DNA from: Brasilonema angustatum HA4187-MV1
GTDB lineage: Bacteria > Cyanobacteriota > Cyanobacteriia > Cyanobacteriales > Nostocaceae
Reading direction: 5' to 3'
Length of the DNA stretch: 64,000 nucleotides
Assembly: GCA_019359695.1 (NCBI GenBank)
Contig: JAHHGV010000007.1
Coordinates: forward strand, 124,001 to 188,000
Part shown: piece after piece, positions 56,559-63,823 of the stretch
Numbering within the stretch: the stretch's first letter is position 1
How the letters are laid out: every line of letters begins with the position of its first letter
Position numbers and translations under genes: made by a program
The notes under the pieces: model-generated
What the model saw: the letters and a program-made list of their open reading frames with translations, nothing else
Database searches by the model: none
Told to the model about the DNA's origin: nothing

Positions 56559-57149
56559 ATGCCGATTGGTATTCCTAGAGTCCCTTTTCGCTTTCCTGGG
56601 GAACCTTATACCCAGTGGATTAATCTTTACGAACGCCTTGCTCTGGAACGCATCATTTTCCTGAGTGGAGAAGTGAGCGACGGTATGGCTAATGGCATCA
56701 TTGCCAGACTACTCTACATGGATTCCGAAGACCCAAGCAAGGATATTAGTATCTACATCAACTCCCCTGGAGGTTCGGTGACAGCAGGTCTTGCCATTTA
56801 TGACACTATGATGCACATTAAAGCAAATGTGGTCACAATTTGTGTCGGGATGGCAGCTTCAATGGGTTCGTTCCTGCTAGCAGCTGGCACCAAAGGCAAA
56901 CGTTTGGCTTTGCCTAACACGCGAATTCTGATTCACCAACCTCTAGGCGGTGCTCAAGGTCAAGCCACCGATATTGAGATTGAAGCTAGGGAGATTCTGA
57001 GAATGCGCCAGCAACTTAATGAAATGCTAGCGAATCGCACAGGTCAATCCATAGAAAAAATTCAAAAAGACACAGACCGTGATTTTTGGATGTCTGCTCA
57101 AGAAGCAAAGGAATACGGTTTGATTGACCGTGTGATTGAAGAACGTTAG
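56559..57149 (+). CDS. clpP: ATP-dependent Clp protease proteolytic subunit
   Basis: A 196-aa ClpP with Ser in [17 protein letters not shown], His in [20 protein letters not shown] and Asp in [14 protein letters not shown]. It forms the active part of the mixed Clp core with ClpR, and works with a Clp/Hsp100 ATPase in cytosolic protein turnover. The operon context (clpR upstream) points to the ClpP3 type. A 9-bp hairpin (CGCCATGAG / CTCATGGCG, 57176-57205) follows the stop. Confidence 0.97.
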   Translation: MPIGIPRVPFRFPGEPYTQWINLYERLALERIIFLSGEVSDGMANGIIARLLYMDSEDPSKDISIYINSPGGSVTAGLAIYDTMMHIKANVVTICVGMAASMGSFLLAAGTKGKRLALPNTRILIHQPLGGAQGQATDIEIEAREILRMRQQLNEMLANRTGQSIEKIQKDTDRDFWMSAQEAKEYGLIDRVIEER

Positions 57150-57514
57150 TCGTAAAGCCAGATGAGGAGGCAGAGCGCCATGAGCCGGTTCCTCGACTCA
57201 TGGCGGCTGCTGTGGGGATGACGAAGATAAGCGAGAAAAATCTTCTCCACTCCCCCTTCTAGGCATGGCAGGGTGTGATTTCATTTTAGATTTTAGATTT
57301 TAGATTTTGGATTGAGTTCACGGTGAAATCCGCTTTCTTGGGAATTTTGGATTTTGGATTAGTTGGACAGATGAATCTGGGGGCTTGTACCCTGTGCTGA
57401 ATTATCGGTCAAAAAACTGTGAAATACGAACTTTAAATTAGAATTGAAGTCTTTATGATTTAAACTTTAGGCATTAAGCTGATAGCCGACACTCGCCATT
57501 GTTAATAACTCAAG
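57150..57514. other. Intergenic region with heptamer repeats
   Basis: Holds the hairpin at 57176-57205 and about five AGATTTT/GGATTTT heptamers at 57284-57318 (related units at 57347-57360). No gene is seen. It should carry the promoter of the J-domain gene. Confidence 0.7.
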
Positions 57515-58126
57515 ATGGATCTTGAAGATTGCTACCGTTTATTAGGTTTAAGGTCAGGAGCTTCTTTCGCCGACATCAAAGCGTCTTACCGCCGATTGGC
57601 GCAACAGTATCATCCTGATATCAATCCAGATGACACAAAAGCTAAAGAAAAATTTATTGCCGTGACTGAGGCGTACAAGCTGCTGTTGCAGAAAATTCCG
57701 CAACAAGAGACAGCACAGCCTTATAATCACTCACCAGTCGTCGAACATCAGCCAACACGAACAACGCGTCCTCAAACAGCAACGAAGGAAAAGATAAAAG
57801 AAAAAGTAAAGCCGCCTAGTTTTTCAGAAATAGAACAGCGGTTGAAGTGGAGGACTTACGAGCAGTTACAGCAGTTTTTGAAAGAAAAACGCTTCCCACA
57901 AGCAATATCTTTAGCGGAAGCCTTAGCACAACGTTTACCAGAAGATGCAGAAGTGCGTCAGTGGCAAGCTATTTCTTATCAAATTTGGGGGCGATCGCTG
58001 ATTGCAGAAAAACAGCCTCTCAAAGCAAGAATTTACCTCAAAAAAGCCCTTAAAACAGACCCTTATAATAAGTCTTTATGGAATGAGGTACAGCGTGATT
58101 TTCAGATGTTAGAAAATATGTTTTGA
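57515..58126 (+). CDS. J-domain (DnaJ-like) protein
   Basis: A 203-aa protein with an N-terminal J domain (about 4-62; CYRLLGLRSGASFADIKASY, QYHPDINPDD with the HPD motif). A charged linker follows, then a helical C-terminal part (about 105-200; FLKEKRFPQAISLAEALAQR) resembling TPR-like repeats. It has no zinc-finger or substrate domain of classical DnaJ, so it probably recruits Hsp70 for a specific task. It is a single gene. Confidence 0.93.
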   Translation: MDLEDCYRLLGLRSGASFADIKASYRRLAQQYHPDINPDDTKAKEKFIAVTEAYKLLLQKIPQQETAQPYNHSPVVEHQPTRTTRPQTATKEKIKEKVKPPSFSEIEQRLKWRTYEQLQQFLKEKRFPQAISLAEALAQRLPEDAEVRQWQAISYQIWGRSLIAEKQPLKARIYLKKALKTDPYNKSLWNEVQRDFQMLENMF

Positions 58127-58216
58127 GGTTTTTTAATGATTGTTCGTATACTAGTTTTTTGATCAAGTTGTTAGCTAGGGAAAGATAATCACCCTAGCGA
58201 TTTATATTCTATTTTT

Positions 58217-58471
58217 ATGTCTAAGATTACCGTTACCGTTAAATTGTTTGCTGCTTATCAAGAAGCTTATGGAGTTCCAGAACTGGTACTGGAATTTCCT
58301 GAGGATACACCAGTTGCTATAGTGCGCGATCGCCTGCTGGGCGAACATCCTGAACTAACTCAATTGCGGGATGTTACCCGCTTTGGGGTGAATTTGCAAT
58401 TTGTTGAACCAGATAGCATCTTGCAAGATGGTGATGAGGTAGTGTTAATTCCGCCAGTAAGTGGCGGGTAA
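58217..58471 (+). CDS. MoaD/ThiS-like sulfur carrier protein
   Basis: An 84-aa beta-grasp protein ending in Gly-Gly (VLIPPVSGG), the C-terminus that is adenylated and carries sulfur. VTVKLFAAYQEAYG and GDEVVLIPP fit the MoaD/ThiS family. It may serve molybdopterin, thiamine or another sulfur pathway; no moa or thi gene is adjacent. It lies 7 bp from the converging stop of the 176-aa gene. Confidence 0.92.
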   Translation: MSKITVTVKLFAAYQEAYGVPELVLEFPEDTPVAIVRDRLLGEHPELTQLRDVTRFGVNLQFVEPDSILQDGDEVVLIPPVSGG

Positions 58472-58477
58472 GGAACT

Positions 58478-59008
58478 CTACTCCCAACTATAATTAGCAA
58501 CTTTGCCTACAAACAAAATTCTTCCCATAATATTCGCGACAAGGGTAAAACCATCGTTGACTGAGTCCAAGGCACGTCCGATAATTTTTTTGTTATGTGG
58601 TGGAGTTTGTACCTGAATAACTGCAAGGTCTTCTTTAAATAACAAAGTATTTACATATTCGGGCTTCTGTGCTGTTACCTGTTCATAATTTTCTGGGTTC
58701 TCTTGCTCATGTTGGGTTTGGGATAATGTAGAAAAAAGCTTACCTGTTTGCTCAAGCTGACCTACAAGTTGACTGACTAAAGCTTGACTATCTTCATCAA
58801 GGTTCGCTAGATTCGACTCATTAATGATAACTTCTGGCTTAGAATCTCCTATCAGGTTAAAAAGTTTTTTATCCTCTTTTTTTTCTTCGGCTTGCTGGCA
58901 GTTTGTAGACGGTACTCCCAAGACTTCTATTTCAAGATTGATAGGCACTTTTAACATCATATAAACATTAAGTTTGCGTTTTTGCGTGGAATCGGGGAGT
59001 GTAGACAT
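58478..59008 (-). CDS. Hypothetical protein at the end of the small-protein block
   Basis: A 176-aa protein that I do not recognise. The front has MMLKVPINLEIEVLGVP, loosely like the VPIKLNVPIFIEP segment of the tandem small proteins upstream. The middle is acidic and Gln-rich (SQALVSQLVGQLEQTGKLFS); the end has a beta-like stretch (DGFTLVANIMGRILFVGKVA). No signal peptide or membrane helix. Being next to the array in the same direction, it may be functionally tied to it. Confidence 0.75.
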   Translation of the reverse strand: MSTLPDSTQKRKLNVYMMLKVPINLEIEVLGVPSTNCQQAEEKKEDKKLFNLIGDSKPEVIINESNLANLDEDSQALVSQLVGQLEQTGKLFSTLSQTQHEQENPENYEQVTAQKPEYVNTLLFKEDLAVIQVQTPPHNKKIIGRALDSVNDGFTLVANIMGRILFVGKVANYSWE

Positions 59009-59061
59009 AAGTTGTAAAAAATTCTAAAGCTTGTGTACTTAAAAATTTGGAATAATAAAGC

Positions 59062-59085
59062 AGGTGATCAGGAAACTGATCACCT
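59062..59085. terminator. Hairpin with GAAA loop
   Basis: Perfect 10-bp stem AGGTGATCAG / CTGATCACCT around a GAAA loop, followed by five T on the + strand and GCTTTATT on the minus strand. It lies between the array and the 176-aa gene; minus-strand use is less certain than plus-strand use. Confidence 0.65.
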
Positions 59086-59164
59086 TTTTCTAGGTAGTTA
59101 AAACACTTCCTAGAACAAACAATGCAAAACCAATAATCACGACTCAACGTCAAGTAATTGACTA

Positions 59165-59425
59165 TTAAGGATATGATTCGGATTGGATCTTTGAAGCAGG
59201 CAATTGCTGTTTGCTATATCCATTTTGAGGAACACAAACTGGTGGAGTTGCCCTTACTTCTGATTCAAGGTAGATATCTGGTTCGAGATGGACACGTACT
59301 TTCTCCTTCACAGGCTCAACAGCTTTAATTGCCACTGTAGGTTCGATGAAGATTGGAACGTTCAGTTTAATGGGAACAGTGAATTCGCAGGTGTTAGGGT
59401 AGTATTCGGGGTTGTATGTAGACAT
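59165..59425 (-). CDS. Tandem small protein, copy 4 (diverged end)
   Basis: An 86-aa member of a four-gene array. The front is nearly identical to its neighbours (MSTYNPEYYPNTCEFTVPIK, then VPIFIEPTVAIKAVEPVKEK). The end has diverged (RATPPVCVPQNGYSKQQLPA plus nine extra residues). Alternating hydrophobic residues suggest beta strands; there is no signal peptide. The family is unknown to me. AAGGA lies before the ATG, so this copy is translated on its own. It is the last of the four in the direction of transcription. Confidence 0.85.
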   Translation of the reverse strand: MSTYNPEYYPNTCEFTVPIKLNVPIFIEPTVAIKAVEPVKEKVRVHLEPDIYLESEVRATPPVCVPQNGYSKQQLPASKIQSESYP

Positions 59426-59498
59426 AAATTTTAGTCCTTATTTATTGACCTAAAACGAATTGTGTGAGTTGATAATTGGGGTTATGACTGTTGCAAAA

Positions 59499-59735
59499 TT
59501 ATGCAGGAGGCAGCTGCTGTTTGTTATATCTATTGTGAGCAACACAAACAGGTGCAGCGGCTGTTACTTCTGGTCTAAGGTAGATATCTGGTTCGAGATG
59601 AACGTTTACCTTCTCCCTTACAGGCTCAACAGCTTTAATTGCCACTGTAGGTTCAATGAAGATTGGAACGTTCAGTTTAATGGGAACAGTAAACTCGCAG
59701 GCGTTAGGGTAGTATTCGGGGTTGTATGTAGACAT
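59499..59735 (-). CDS. Tandem small protein, copy 3
   Basis: A 78-aa array member of unknown function. It carries the VREKVNVHLEPDIYL form of the central segment, shared with copy 1 but not with copies 2 and 4. The end reads AAAPVCVAHNRYNKQQLPPA. A single Cys near each end (NACEF and PVCV) is common to all copies and could form a disulfide or bind something. Confidence 0.87.
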   Translation of the reverse strand: MSTYNPEYYPNACEFTVPIKLNVPIFIEPTVAIKAVEPVREKVNVHLEPDIYLRPEVTAAAPVCVAHNRYNKQQLPPA

Positions 59736-59808
59736 AAATTGTAGTCCTTATTTATTGACCTAAAACGAATTGTGTGAGTTGATAATTGGGGTTATGACTG
59801 TTGCAAAA

Positions 59809-60045
59809 TTAGGCAGGAGGCAGCTGCTGTTTGTTATATCCATTTTGAGCAACACAAACAGGTGCAGCGGCTGCTACTTCTGGTCTAAGGTAGATATCTG
59901 GTTCGAGATGGACACGTACTTTCTCCTTCACAGGCTCAACAGCTTTTATTGCCACTGTAGGTTCGATGAAGATTGGAACGTTCAGTTTAATGGGAACAGT
60001 AAATTCGCAGGCGTTAGGGTAGTATTCGGGGTTGTATGTAGACAT
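59809..60045 (-). CDS. Tandem small protein, copy 2
   Basis: A 78-aa array member with the VKEKVRVHLEPDIYL form of the central segment, shared with copy 4. The end reads AAAPVCVAQNGYNKQQLPPA. Start and ribosome site (AAGGA) match the other units. Function unknown. Confidence 0.87.
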   Translation of the reverse strand: MSTYNPEYYPNACEFTVPIKLNVPIFIEPTVAIKAVEPVKEKVRVHLEPDIYLRPEVAAAAPVCVAQNGYNKQQLPPA

Positions 60046-60118
60046 AAATTGTAATCCTTATTTATTGACCTAAAATGAATTGTGTGAGTTGATAATTGGG
60101 GTTATGACTGTTGCAAAA

Positions 60119-60355
60119 TTATGCAGGAGGCAGCTGCTGTTTGTTATATCCATTTTGAGGAATACAAACAGGTGCAGCGGCTGCTACTTCTGGTCTAAGG
60201 TAGATATCTGGTTCGAGATGAACGTTTACCTTCTCCCTTACAGGCTCAACAGCTTTAATTGCCACTGTAGGTTCAATGAAGATTGGAACGTTCAGTTTAA
60301 TGGGAACAGTAAACTCGCAGGCGTTAGGGTAGTGTTCGGGGTTGTATGTAGACAT
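60119..60355 (-). CDS. Tandem small protein, copy 1 (promoter-proximal)
   Basis: The 78-aa first unit of the array in the direction of transcription, with the VREKVNVHLEPDIYL form and the end AAAPVCIPQNGYNKQQLPPA. Its upstream leader differs from the inner spacers: it has AAGGAG before the ATG and lies next to the region shared with the lipoprotein gene's upstream. This is probably where the array promoter sits. Confidence 0.87.
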   Translation of the reverse strand: MSTYNPEHYPNACEFTVPIKLNVPIFIEPTVAIKAVEPVREKVNVHLEPDIYLRPEVAAAAPVCIPQNGYNKQQLPPA

Positions 60356-60385
60356 AAATTGATCATTACTCCTTAAAGAATGGAT

Positions 60386-60660
60386 TATTTGCTAATCCTT
60401 TGATTGTTTCCTTATACAAATAATATCCTTGAAAATTTGGATTGCTAATTAACTATTTTTTGGTATCAAGACAAGTGCTAATTAATTATTTTTAGATACT
60501 CAGAAATTTTGCTATTTCCAGAAACTATCGTTTTTTAGTCCGGATAAATGCTGAATTTGAAAAACTTATATAAAAAAGCAGGAGTAAGCGATCGCTTACT
60601 CCTGCTTTCTATTCACCACTTGTTAACTTTACAAATTTAATGCTTGGTAATTAAGGTAAT
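60386..60660 (-). promoter_or_regulatory. Upstream region of the array, homologous to that of the lipoprotein gene
   Basis: This AT-rich gap resembles 62066-62345 over its whole length. Shared blocks on the + strand: TTTGCTAATCnTTTG at 60388-60402 and 62069-62083, TAATTATTTTTAGATA at 60483-60498 and 62159-62174, and the hairpin with CTTTCTATTCAC just after it. Spacing is kept within a few bases. It likely holds the array promoter. Confidence 0.75.
60575..60608 (-). terminator. Terminator of the lipoprotein operon
   Basis: A 34-base perfect palindrome with the HIP1 octamer GCGATCGC at its centre. On the minus strand it is followed by TTTATATAA after an extended T-run, a good rho-independent terminator 140 bp after the coiled-coil gene. 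Confidence 0.85.
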
Positions 60661-60748
60661 TTAACTTGCGAATTGCAATGCAACAGAACATAGGCTAAAT
60701 AGTAATTGCATAGCTTTTACTAACACCTAGGTTATGTCTTTTATCTCA

Positions 60749-61111
60749 TTAGAACAACAGAAGAATTCTAGCTAAAATGCCAGTCACGCGAGAGATAACA
60801 TTGAGAAAGGCAACTTCATCATTTAGATTGTCAATCTGCGTTTGTAGATTATCGCAGCCCTCTTTAAGGTCATCTTCAAGTTCATTTAGTGATCGGGCAA
60901 TCCTTGTCAGAATGACATTCTCCAACTTGACTCTTTGAACTACAATTGCCCGTCGTTCCCTGAAAAATTTTTCTGCTTTAACTGAATCCCGCTTTTTAAC
61001 ATTTTCCCAGAAAAGCTGAACGCTACTTGAATTCAGTTCTAGTTCTTGCTTTTCTAGTTGCTCAAGACGTTCATGTCTAATTTGCTCAAGATTATCAATA
61101 TCAAGTAACAT
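60749..61111 (-). CDS. Coiled-coil protein with C-terminal hydrophobic end
   Basis: A 120-aa protein starting at ATG 61111, which has a perfect AGGAGG six bases upstream; the ATG at 61165 lies inside the preceding gene. Mostly charged helix likely to form coiled coil (EQIRHERLEQLEKQELELNS; SLNELEDDLKEGCDNLQTQI). The last 20 residues (AFLNVISRVTGILARILLLF) are hydrophobic and may insert into a membrane. The ribosome site overlaps the stop of the lipoprotein gene, so the two are translated together. No family recognised. Confidence 0.85.
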   Translation of the reverse strand: MLLDIDNLEQIRHERLEQLEKQELELNSSSVQLFWENVKKRDSVKAEKFFRERRAIVVQRVKLENVILTRIARSLNELEDDLKEGCDNLQTQIDNLNDEVAFLNVISRVTGILARILLLF

Positions 61112-61121
61112 ATCTATCCTC

Positions 61122-61991
61122 CTATGAATTTTTAACTTGTTCAACGATTGTGATAAATGATTCAATATCAGTCAAAAGAGTATTGAAGCGCTCGCGGTTG
61201 AGCTTACCTTCTACAAAATCCTTAAATAATTCCCTAAAGTTTCCTGCAGATTTACTTGCATCTTCAAGTTCAGAGACAGTAGTATTCATAGTCAAGATGG
61301 CTCTTCTTTTAGCAATCCAATTATCTGTATCAGGTATGGGTTTTTCTTCAACTAGAGGTCTAATAACTTGGCGTAACTCTCGTGATTCTATTGTAAGACT
61401 GACATCTTGCTTAATTGAATTACCAAGCGCATCTAGTAATACTTGTTGAGTTTGAAATTCGCGATCAATAATATCTTTACGCTTTTCAAGTTCTTCCCTA
61501 AGCGCACCTCGGATTTGTGAACTAATAACTAAACCCCCTACAGATTTAATGACATTTGTATTAGGAACAAGAGCGCTACCACGAAGTTGAGTACCGATTT
61601 TATTCAGGTTCCCTACAACACCCTCAATTTCCTGCTGAGCTTTCTGAGGTGCATTAGATCTCGCAAGCTCATCTATAAGAGTGAAATATTGTATAAGAAG
61701 CCGATTATGTTTACGGAGATTTTCTAGTATTTCAAGTCTTTCAACATCAAGTTTAGATAACTCGTTGTAGCGTTCAGGTGTTTGATTACTTAGTCTGTCA
61801 TCTTTCAGTAGCTGCTCGGAAGTTTCGTCGATTCTAATTTTACCAGCAGTTGTTAATAACTTGTCCATAGCCGTAGTGTATGTATTTCCAGCTTTTGCTA
61901 ATCTTTGATATTCTGTACTGGAACGACAGCCACTTATGAATGAAGCTAAGACTGCTACCATTAGTATGGTTGATCTAGTTTTTTTTATCAT
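61122..61991 (-). CDS. Lipoprotein with helical body, unknown
   Basis: A 289-aa predicted lipoprotein: basic start (MIKKTRS), hydrophobic core and lipobox ASFISGC with Cys22 as the lipidation site. The rest is largely helical and charged (TTAGKIRIDETSEQLLKDDR; ERFNTLLTDIESFITIVEQV). I do not recognise the family. It probably sits on the outer face of the inner membrane or in the outer membrane. AGAGAGGA is the ribosome site. It is followed by the coiled-coil gene in the same operon. Confidence 0.87.
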   Translation of the reverse strand: MIKKTRSTILMVAVLASFISGCRSSTEYQRLAKAGNTYTTAMDKLLTTAGKIRIDETSEQLLKDDRLSNQTPERYNELSKLDVERLEILENLRKHNRLLIQYFTLIDELARSNAPQKAQQEIEGVVGNLNKIGTQLRGSALVPNTNVIKSVGGLVISSQIRGALREELEKRKDIIDREFQTQQVLLDALGNSIKQDVSLTIESRELRQVIRPLVEEKPIPDTDNWIAKRRAILTMNTTVSELEDASKSAGNFRELFKDFVEGKLNRERFNTLLTDIESFITIVEQVKNS

Positions 61992-62065
61992 ATATATCCT
62001 CTCTAATCACACCAGCTAATATTAGAGATCATCTCCTTTTGATGCATGAATTTTTCCAGATAAAA

Positions 62066-62345
62066 TAGTTTGCTAATCTTTTGTATTTTCCTAATATCAA
62101 TAGTATTGTTATGGTTTGTCTTTGTTAATTAAGTATTTTTCGATTTTTCTAGAAAACCTAATTATTTTTAGATATTTCGAATATTTTTTTATCCATCAGT
62201 TGTAGTGTCTTCTGATATGAGAAATGTATGAATGTCGAAAACTTTGACAAATAAGTAAGAGTGAGCGATCACTTCGCTCACTGCTACTTTCTATTCACAA
62301 CTTAATAAATCTACAAATTTCGTGCTTGATAATTGAGGAAATACA
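62066..62345 (-). promoter_or_regulatory. Upstream region of the lipoprotein gene, homologous to that of the array
   Basis: Partner of 60386-60660, with the same blocks in the same order. Its hairpin (AGTGAGCGA / TCGCTCACT, 62260-62282) corresponds to the palindrome at 60575 and may end the regulator transcript. The lipoprotein promoter likely lies here. Confidence 0.72.
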
Positions 62346-62392
62346 GGAACGTAACCTAAACAAGCCTCGTGGTAACAAAATATAAGACTTAT

Positions 62393-62950
62393 TTAACTAG
62401 CAATACCTTCTAATAGTTGTAGTCCTTTGTTATGAGTGACTTTAGAACGCTGTGCTTCTCTCCAAGCATGGGGAGTATTTTTATGGTGATAGCGAAACTG
62501 AGAGTAGAAATGATTGATATTTTGATAGCCTACTTGTAAAGCAATCTGATTAACGGAGTCGTTAGTTGATAAAAGTAAAGTGCATGCTTGGGCTATCCGA
62601 CGCTCAATAATCCAATCATTGACGGTTTTTCCAGTTAGGCGTCGCACTAAGTCCGTTAAGTAAGCTGACGAATAACCAACTGCTTGAGCGACTTCTTTTA
62701 GGCTAATACTTTGATGATAATTCAATTCAATAAACTCGAAGACCTCACGCAGTCGGGGAATAGATGGAAATATAAACTGAGGAGTATTTGATCTTTTACT
62801 TGACTCAGTTGTAGAGAATTTCTCTTGTACTAGCTGAACACGAACAAGATTATTTTCTGTGCCAATCACCTCAAACCCTGCTGTCTCCAAGCATTTTACT
62901 AAGAGGTTTTTAGTTTCCGGATTCTCATCTATCAGTAAAAGATTAGTCAT
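62393..62950 (-). CDS. AraC-family regulator with shortened receiver-like N-terminus
   Basis: A 185-aa regulator. The first roughly 35 residues (NLLLIDENPETKNLLVKCLE) look like the first strand and helix of a response-regulator receiver, but the part with the phospho-Asp and the later strands is absent. The AraC double helix-turn-helix fills about 70-172: ISLKEVAQAVGYSSAYLTDL and VNQIALQVGYQNINHFYSQF, then the end of the domain. It cannot be phosphorylated in the usual way. Its position at the head of the minus-strand block suggests that it controls the lipoprotein operon and the array. Confidence 0.88.
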   Translation of the reverse strand: MTNLLLIDENPETKNLLVKCLETAGFEVIGTENNLVRVQLVQEKFSTTESSKRSNTPQFIFPSIPRLREVFEFIELNYHQSISLKEVAQAVGYSSAYLTDLVRRLTGKTVNDWIIERRIAQACTLLLSTNDSVNQIALQVGYQNINHFYSQFRYHHKNTPHAWREAQRSKVTHNKGLQLLEGIAS

Positions 62951-63823
62951 TTTTTATCCTAGTATTTAATAGAGTTTTCACGTGATAAGATTGCATCACC
63001 TGTAACTCCTTGTATCTGAAGTTATAATGTTAAGAAGAAATTATTAAGTGAGCAGTCTAATTTTTGTCACGAGTTATGTATCAGCAAAGTACTTAACGCT
63101 TTGCTTGAACTGTCGCAACACGCTAGATCTAAGTGTGTTATTACATACTTATACGGCGTGTTTTCAATCCTTATGGATTTGAAAAAATGCGATGTGCTTT
63201 TTAGGAATTGAAAGTTGCTACCCTTACAGCCATTGGTAAGTAGCCATCTAGCTTGAGGACAACCAACTTTGTGATTGGTAGTACCAAAAAAGATTATTTC
63301 ATCCCCACTTTTTATATAGATGTGAGTATCAACGACTTATGCACTTAGCTTCATCCCCATGAGCCTTTAGGCGTCAATACCCTAGTACTGCAAGGCGTTC
63401 GTCAAAACTCAAAAGGCTGATTCTGTGGGCTTTTCGTTGATTTTGAATGGTGAACCAGCGCGAATGACGGCTTTCCCGACCTATGCGACTGGTGTTAGCG
63501 TAGCGCTGGACTCACCCTAAGGCGTGGCATCAGCCATAGGGTAGGTTTATTTCCGCCGCGTTGTACTAGTGATTGCCTTGCTGAGTTTTGAATCAGGACT
63601 TGCTGAATTCTTCTTCAATAACTATCTTTTACAGGACTTACGCAAAAATAACGTAGTTGCACCCGTTGCGACGTAAGGAAGCAATTTCACAATCTTGTTC
63701 TTTGGTAACTCTTGGGTAAGTCTTAGTTCCATGAAACCCGACAAAAAAAGTCGGGTATGTTTGACGAGGATTTTTGCTCGTGGTAACATCAATCCAATGT
63801 TGACGGACACCCAGGGAAGACTC
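62951..63823. other. 870-bp intergenic region before thrC
   Basis: No gene seen. It holds a dispersed repeat unit at about 63452-63510 (CCAGCGCGAATGACGGCTTT, related to 24201), the second MITE copy at 63633-63724, and a hairpin ACCCGAC / GTCGGGT with a run of seven A as loop at 63736-63756. Confidence 0.75.
63633..63724. mobile_element. MITE-like element, diverged copy
   Basis: About 92 bp, matching 45387-45477: the left end AGGACTTACGCAAAAATAAC is identical, and the right end is degraded to GGGTAAGTCTT. I see no clear target duplication. No coding capacity. Confidence 0.8.

Larger units (their letters stand above)
59165..60369 (-). repeat. Four-unit tandem gene array, 310-bp period
   Basis: Units begin at 60355, 60045, 59735 and 59425 on the minus strand. 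The first three are exactly 310 bp apart in start position, as are the third and fourth. Each carries its own ribosome site, ORF and spacer. The spacers are nearly identical, for example the AATTGTGTGAGTTGATAATT block. Confidence 0.95.

Noticed and set aside
59460-60376. Three plus-strand frames of 94-98 codons opposite the tandem small genes
   Set aside because: They are antisense images of the array and repeat only because the array repeats. Ribosome sites and codon use favour the minus strand.
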